Source: Welwitschia mirabilis (Eukaryota; Gnetophyta; Gnetopsida; Welwitschiales). Taken from it: 37,513 nt of DNA. Shown piece by piece: positions 31,700-37,513 of the stretch (position 1 is its first letter; each line of letters starts with the position of its first letter). The stretch lies in NCBI GenBank assembly GCA_051453625.1, contig JBOZIK010000001.1:161930048-161967560 (forward strand). Direction: 5' to 3'. The position numbers and the translations under genes were made by a program. Below the pieces are notes generated by a model. The model saw only the letters and a program-made list of their open reading frames with translations, searched no databases and had not been told where the DNA came from.

Positions 31700-32391
31700 A
31701 CAAAAAATTCAATAAAGTAATCATTAACTTAGGTCTTTTATCTTTTTTATTTATAGGATTTAGGGTTGAAATTTGTTTTTCATTACATTTTGCATTTTTT
31801 AATTACCAATTTTAACCATTATTTAAAAGTTAATAGGATCAAAGATACTAATATTTAAAGGTAACTATTATTTTAAAGTTAATAGCTAAGGAGTTAATCA
31901 CCTCTATGAATTCATTTTCCTAATAAATAACTTTGAGCCTATCCCCTTAACCCAAAACTATAGGTAAATGTCCTAGGTAAAAAAATAAAAAATAAAAAAA
32001 ATTAAGATATAAGAAGTAATACATAAAGTTAAAGTTGTTGTCACTTGAAGGATGGACCTTTAATAATGTTAAGTTATAAAATTTATTCTTGACTAAAATC
32101 CCAAGTTATGATAATGTAGAGTACTTAGTTCATCACATAAGACTAATATTTTAAATACCTTTCATTACCTATTTGATTAGGAAATGATTTGATGAAGAAA
32201 CTCTTAAGTAAACATTTTATCTTTTATTATGCATATCATACTTGATGTTTTTAATAGGCTTTAAAGTGATTATGATCTTAAATGAATCTAAAATAATCCT
32301 TATAGATATGAAATTTGATATTCTAAACATACAACTAAAAACCCTCATATAATAGAAAACAATTATTTTTAAAAAAATTATTCATTTCTTT
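31700..32391 (+). other. Probable 3' noncoding region of element E
   Basis: AT-rich. The stretch near 31893-31965 (GTTAATCACCTCTATGAATT and CTTTGAGCCTATCCCCTTAA) resembles the 3' untranslated region of Athila-like elements as I remember it. There is an A run near 31979-32005. No coding frame and no LTR partner were found. Confidence 0.35.
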
Positions 32392-33690
32392 TAATGTGTA
32401 TCAATAATCTTTATCTTTGATATAAATCCAATCAATTCATCTAACACACAATAGTATAGGATACAATTCAAATTTTATAAAATAGTAAACTAATCAAACA
32501 ATTCAAAGAAAGAAATTACATAATATTTTTAATATTTTATGTATAGGAATTGAAATTAATAATGTGAATTATGTAATGAGATTAATAACACATAATGAAA
32601 AGGAGATGCAAACGAAATGAGAATTTAATATTCTAAATGCAATTAATTTTCAATGTTACCAGCTTGTTATCACCCAATTTGGCTGATATACTCTATATAA
32701 AAATCAAATTTAATTTATTAAATCATTAAATTAATGTAACATAAGGTGTAAGGAATATCAAGAGATAAAGAAAGATTTAAGATAAAAAGAACATTTTATT
32801 AATCTAATAAAGTGTACTTAGTTACGTCCACTTATAAGAAATAATATCTAAATGAATGATATGCAATTTAACACTAATAAAACTTCTTATTTCAAGATAA
32901 TGTATGCCTTGTCTAAGTTTTTCCAAATGCCATAAGTTACTTTGATGAAAAAAATATCAAATATAATGCTTAAGAGGGCTATTTATAGTTTCTCTTTAGT
33001 GATTTAAGTTATTAAATAGTTTAAACCAAATGGATGTAAATCCACTTAAAAATTAGTAATAATTTAATTAGTTTTTGAATGGTTTATTATCTTCATGCTT
33101 TAAGCCTTATCTAAATAAAATTGTAAGATGAAGAATTAAACAACTATTGACTACTTACTACATCACCCAATAAAATCTATCTTGAAATGAGACTTCTTGA
33201 TACTCAATATGAAAAAATTTTTTGGATGATCATGTGGATAATTCTCCTTGATTATAAATTTTGGTTCTCTTCAAAGTAGTCCTATGACTTCATCTAGATG
33301 ATTAAAAAAATCTTATAAATTATTCTTCTACTCCTTAAATAAATTCCATTAATTATCAACTAACTTGATCTAGTTCTAAAGCATTACCAAAATATCTAAA
33401 AACAATCCAAATACTTATGTCAACTTTTATTAGGTAATGATGATGGCTAGAGAATCTTCATGTTACTAAATTTTTTTATCATCTTATCAATTCATTTTCA
33501 TAACTTTTTTAAAAATACCATGAAGAAATCATGCCTCAAAATTCATCAAGAAAGATTAAAAAATGCTAAAGAATTATGTCCTTTTGATATTACAATGGTT
33601 AATAAACTTTGTTTCTTCAAAAAGTTACTAAGGTAGCTTAAAATATTCTCTAATAATGATGTTAGATACAACTAATTTGGCCTTGCAACA
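32392..33690 (-). repeat. LTR F: old LTR distantly related to A, B and C
   Basis: The right end reads CTTGCAACA followed by TAGTCCCTCACTAAGC, parallel to GGCATAACA then TAGCTCCCTACTTAGC at the 3' LTR of B. Inside, scattered blocks match the family in order: CTAACACACAATAGTATAGG near 32440, TAACATAAGGTGTAAGGA near 32737, and GGGCTATTTATAG near 32978. The left end is approximate. With a polypurine-like tract on the right it would be the 3' LTR of a minus-strand element whose body has mostly gone. Confidence 0.6.
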
Positions 33691-33706
33691 TAGTCCCTCA
33701 CTAAGC
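33691..33706 (-). promoter_or_regulatory. Polypurine-tract relic of element F
   Basis: The minus strand reads GCTTAGTGAGGGACTA beside LTR F, clearly related to the tract of B at 7681-7696. Confidence 0.55.
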
Positions 33707-33999
33707 ATTTATCAGTTCGAGATAAGTTAAGTAGATTAATAAGTAATAACCTAGATTAATAAGCTAGATAATAAAATTAGGCATAAAATATGAATTCAGA
33801 AATTTTATCTAATACATTCAAGGCCTAAACTGAGTAAAAAATCAGTTTATTAATAATTATACCATTAGAGGACCTTCATCCTTTAGATATTATTTAAACG
33901 ACCACATTGATGATGGTCTTAAAATATAATTTTTGAACTCATTCAATTTATTGACTTATTTGGAGTACATCTTGTCTTTATTGTGTATATCAAAACTAT
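33707..33999. other. Unassigned AT-rich DNA
   Basis: Probably interior of F, judged by position. I see no motif or open frame in it. Confidence 0.4.
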
Positions 34000-34309
34000 T
34001 GGGAAAATCAAGTTAATAATTAAAATCCTAATAAATTTTTATTTAATATAATATTATATTATTAAATAAATGTAAAAATCAAAATGCCTAATGCACATTA
34101 GCTTGATTATAAATTAGTTTCTATATTAGTGGATATGATCCACTTTTGTTGGATCAAATAAAATCTTTATGTCATACTTGTTAATTTTTCATGTATTTAT
34201 TCAAGCTTAATTAATGAAATTTTTGAGTTAAATCAGTGGATTGAATTAGTTGCTTCTTGTCAGTGCTTCTATATGGTTACTATGCTTAAAAATCATTTGT
34301 AATTCAATT
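34000..34309 (+). repeat. 5' LTR of element G
   Basis: It aligns with 36078-36400 in order: TTTATTTAATATAATATTAT, TTGGATCAAATAAAAT, CATGTATTTATTCAA, AAATTTTTGAGTTAAAT and TATGCTTAAAAATCATTT. By eye the two are about 75% alike. Confidence 0.8.
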
Positions 34310-34311
34310 AA

Positions 34312-34324
34312 TGGTATTAGATCC
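34312..34324 (+). promoter_or_regulatory. Primer binding site of element G (tRNA-Met type)
   Basis: TGGTATTAGATCC, against the initiator-Met site TGGTATCAGAGCC. One mismatch is a C-to-T transition. It follows directly on the left repeat. Confidence 0.8.
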
Positions 34325-36077
34325 AAGTTAAAGGGATCCATACTCAATAACATTTCCATTCAATCCTATAATTAACATATTATAAATAAACTCTCATTAT
34401 TTTTAGATAAATTTCTAAGAAACTAAAGAGTTTTCCTTTAATTTCAAAATCTATACATTAGGTACTAGAGTTTTTGCAATTAAATCGATTTTAGTTAAGA
34501 AATTTGAAACTTTCCTTTTACACTTGAACTCGAGGTGATAGCAATAATGGTGATGTTTTGAATGAAGTAATTTTAAAATGTTAACAAAAAGTAATACTAC
34601 ATCTAGATTCATGTAGTAAAATCCACAGCAAAGTATTAAGTTCAAAAGGAAGAGAATATGCTTTATTAGGTAATCTTGTTGATCACAGGTTATTTTTCTA
34701 TGATCTTCTTTTGACATGTGTAATTATGAAACTACTTGGTCCTCTGTCATGTCAATTATCAATTAAATTATTTCATACTATCATGCCTTCAATCCAAAGT
34801 AATAATACTTGATTCTACTACTTAGTCACAGTTGTAATTTCAAGCTAGCACTAGTGGTTTTGCATTGCATAGAATAGGCACTCCATGTGTTTATGCTCAA
34901 AGCCTATACAATAATAGAGGCATGACAAATGATATTGGAAAATCCACCACCACACTGTAAGGGAAATAAAATCATGCTATGAAAAACTACCAATCATGCA
35001 AACATTTATGGCATAGGTAAGTAGTGACATGGGTAAGGCTTATGTCAAGGAAATGAATCATGATGAAGGGATACAAAAATAATATGGAGGCCTTGAATAC
35101 AAATTGATACATCTTACTAAAAATTTTTATCACTAATAAAACTAATGAATAAGGATAAGTAAAAGTTGGGTAAACACCTACTATAATTAAGAAGATTTAT
35201 AGAAGAAAACATGATAACTATATTTGATGAAGTATTTCTATCTAAAATATTAGTGATCTCATGAATAGAATCTTAAGAGATGTTAATCAAGTAATTAAGG
35301 AGAATAAGCTTAAATTCTTTTAGAAAAATTTCTTTTACTAGATGACGAAAAAATGTAGTAACTTAGTGTAGAATCTATCAGAGGTTGTAGACATGTTAAA
35401 AACTAAGATACAATGATATTTTTAAACTACTTCTCTCTTCTTTAAATTTGTTTTTCTCTTAATTAATATTCTGATTAGAAATTTGGTTCATGTAATACTC
35501 TATTAGGTAAATCATATAAAGTATTTTCACATTCACATTTTAAACTCTATGCTCTTTGTGTAATAATTGCAAACTTTCATTTTATAAAATGAGATTTAAT
35601 TTTCCAACTTCCGCCTTGCTTTACTTAGTAGAATGATTAATCAAGTGAAAGCTATATTAGGATATTGTCTTAAGTAATTCATGCATTATGCAATTTAATG
35701 TAAAATGATACTACAATAAGTTATGAGATACTTCTTGTAATATTATTTTATATAAAAACTTCTTGGGTTAGTACCATTTTTGGGTGTGTTCCATTTGAAG
35801 TTTTAAATGTATTCCATAGATTCAAGTAAGATACATAGATTGCTTAAGGAGATTGATTAGAGGGTGTCTTCTTTAAAGTTGTATAAGATGAGGGTGCAGG
35901 TTCATTCAGGAAGATTACTTGAAGGAAATATCTCTTAAAGTTTTGCATTTTAGTGGCTTAATCATTCCATCATTGGTTTGAAGATTACTACTATCTATTC
36001 AATGCCATAAAACTTAGTGCTTCTTCCTCTTTAATAATGTTAAGTCTTATGTATAGGCTTAACATTATACAGGGGTT
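34325..36077 (+). other. Interior of element G
   Basis: AT-rich, read on both strands without a recognisable Gag, protease, RT or integrase phrase. The minus-strand frame at 34451-34717 has no family pattern. The last 300 bp are less AT-rich and end GGCTTAACATTATACAGGGG before the LTR. Confidence 0.6.
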
Positions 36078-36400
36078 TGTTAAAAAAATTAAGGTAAGTA
36101 TTAAAATTTAAATAAACTCATATTTAATATAACATTATATTGTTAAATAAAATGTGTAGATGGGAATTCCCAATGCATGTTAGTCAGAGCTTGATTATAT
36201 TTTAGTTGCTACATTAAGCGATAGGATTCACTTTTATTGGATCAAATCAAATTTTTATTTCCTATTTATTAGCATCTCATGTATTTATTCAATCTTATTT
36301 AATAAAATTTTTGAGCTAAATTAATGAACTGAATTTGTCACTTCTTATGGATGCTTTTATAAATTCTTGTTGTGCTTAGAAAGATCATTTTTATGTGATC
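36078..36400 (+). repeat. 3' LTR of element G
   Basis: Partner of 34000-34309. It starts TGTTAAAAAAATTAAGG, and its right end near 36400 is approximate. Confidence 0.78.
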
Positions 36401-37022
36401 TAATAAAAACCATAAAGTCATCCTAAAATAGCCACTAGAACGAAAATCATTAAATAACTATCATTTTTTTACATTATCCTTTGTAATACACATTTTTCAA
36501 GAATGAGATAATGGAAGAATGGAATATCATAAAGAGAACCATGCTTTAAATACAAAAATATGAAGTTTCTTATAAATGAAATCAAAGTAGATCTACAATA
36601 TAATTCAAATGTTATTCTCAAAACAATAAGCTCAATTATGATTGGGACAGATCATAAACTATACATTTATGTCATATGATAATGGTAATGGTGTTAGCTC
36701 ATGGTCCTCTATCATAACCTCACTAGTGGAAAAAAAGGACCTCACATATTCATGAATGGGTCTAGTGAGATGAGCCTCATGAGTTCTCATCACCTTAGAA
36801 ATCCCAATGAGGATGCTTCACTTTATCTATATAACCCTTCACTCTTTCACTCATATTCTCTCCTTGGTTAGGCTCAATCATTACTCCTAAGCTACTATTC
36901 TCTAATCCATCTAAATAATATGTCGATTAATCTAGATCTATCTATCATCTACTCTTTTTATACTCTAATTAGTAGTTGTTTTATCTACTCCAAAGTAATG
37001 CCCTTGATGGTTGCATCACCAC
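36401..37022. other. Unassigned region between G and C
   Basis: The stretch at 36680-37020 is noticeably less AT-rich than its surroundings and has the texture of old coding DNA on the minus strand (for example the short frame MSERVKGYIDKVKHPHWDF near 36870), but no family was recognised. It does not contain a primer site for LTR C. Confidence 0.4.
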
Positions 37023-37513
37023 TGTTGCGGTGTGTATTTGTGCAATGTTTCACTCTTTGATCTTAATCCTGTTAATTATAAATAAGATGCAAAATATAAC
37101 ACGTTAGTATAGTCGGGAGTGAACCGAATGTCATAATTCCATCGAAGGCCAATAGCATGGACAATAAAGAGTTGATTTCAAGGAAGAAATATGTAACCTT
37201 AATCTATTGAATTAAATTGCAATGCATAAAAATAAAATATGCTGATGCAAACTAATCTAAGAAAGTAAACAACTATGCACCTAATCTAATTAAGATCAAC
37301 CTTAACAAAGGCTGCCCTCATAATTTATATAATTCAAGAAACCTGTCACAAATCTAGAACAACATAAACTATGAGGAATAGGTTCCTGCAATTATTAACA
37401 AAAAGAGTGATTCATATTAAAGATATAAAAAGCATCTGTATCATAAAGTAGTCATTCCTCAATGGAGGATACGCCATCCAACACCAAGGTAACGTCTCTC
37501 TGGATTACAAGAT
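37023..37513 (-). repeat. LTR C: start of an Athila-like LTR, cut by the window edge
   Basis: It begins TGTTGCGGTGTGTATTTGTG, as LTR A does at 1476, and follows it for 490 bp with few indels. No tRNA-Asp primer site precedes it, so it is either the 3' LTR of a minus-strand element lying to the right or a solo LTR. The 5 bp on its left (ACCAC, 37018-37022) are the candidate target copy. Confidence 0.88.

Larger units (their letters stand above)
26630..32391 (+). mobile_element. Element E: plus-strand gypsy remnant
   Basis: Recognised by a decayed tRNA-Asp-type primer site at 27265-27282, a gag trace, a Gag-tail and protease trace in plus orientation, and a 3' noncoding stretch (about 31880-31990) of the type found after pol in Athila-like elements. 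RT, RNase H and integrase are absent, so an internal deletion between about 30480 and 31300 is likely. The 5' LTR precedes the primer site and may have been cut by the insertion of B. I found no second LTR copy, so the right end is arbitrary. Confidence 0.6.
34000..36400 (+). mobile_element. Element G: small non-autonomous LTR element
   Basis: Two direct repeats of about 310-320 bp (34000-34309 and 36078-36400) flank an interior of about 1.77 kb. A tRNA-Met-type primer site follows the left repeat in plus orientation, and a short purine stretch (AGGGG) precedes the right repeat. The interior has no gag or pol motif that I can read. It is either a deleted copia-type element or one of the small coding-poor LTR elements. 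The target duplication is not evident (ACTAT on the left, no clear match on the right), so the ends are good to a few bases only. Confidence 0.7.

Noticed and set aside
34451-34717. 88-codon frame in element G
   Set aside because: It is antisense to the element's direction and resembles no family.
37005-37022. Primer binding site for LTR C
   Set aside because: Only about 8 of 18 positions match the tRNA-Asp site, no better than chance in this comparison; the LTR is treated as a 3' or solo LTR.
1-37513. CRISPR array or prokaryotic defence system
   Set aside because: The repeated short motifs are LTR-internal palindromes without regular spacers, and all recognisable proteins are plant retrotransposon proteins.

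Overview
This looks like a stretch of plant nuclear heterochromatin or intergenic DNA. It is very AT-rich, CpG-poor by eye, and built almost entirely from old LTR retrotransposons inserted beside and inside one another. I found no intact protein-coding gene, no host gene, no tRNA/rRNA gene and no CRISPR array. The plant assignment rests on Athila/Tat-like Ty3/gypsy proteins with tRNA-Asp-type primer binding sites, and on a Ty1/copia element with an initiator-Met primer site. The species cannot be told from the sequence.

Layout, left to right. (A) 1-2651 is the gag, leader, primer site and 5' LTR of a minus-strand Athila-like element that runs off the left edge. (D) 2657 to about 6571 is an older minus-strand gypsy remnant with a gag trace and a decayed primer site. 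(B) 6577-26624 is a complete minus-strand Athila-like element: two 1104-bp LTRs, near-identical 5-bp target duplications (GAGTA/GAGTG), and decayed gag, protease, RT, RNase H and integrase. B is split inside RNase H by a nested minus-strand copia element at 13112-20858. That element has about 1.63-kb LTRs, gag and protease, but no recognisable integrase or RT; a remnant resembling the 'putative plant transposon protein' family sits in their place. (E) About 26630-32390 is a plus-strand gypsy remnant with primer site, gag and protease. (F) About 32392-33690 is a very old LTR related to A/B/C. (G) About 34000-36400 is a short plus-strand element with about 310-bp LTRs and almost no coding capacity. 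(C) 37023 to the end is the start of another LTR close to A.

The genes do not form a working system; they are sequential layers of decay. Nesting gives the order: D and E are older than B, and B is older than the copia element. By eye the copia LTRs are about 90% alike near one end and the B LTRs about 80%, which agrees. Most coding damage and all primer-site damage I compared is C-to-T or G-to-A, as expected of long cytosine methylation.

The most unusual signal is a 38-bp dyad-symmetric motif (6-bp arm, 7-bp spacer, 12-bp palindromic core, 7-bp spacer, 6-bp arm) repeated in the LTRs, leaders and 3' region of the A/B family. The copia LTRs carry their own 21-bp array around a GTCGAC palindrome. 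Six runs of N interrupt the window, and two of them look like assembly joins rather than real spacing.
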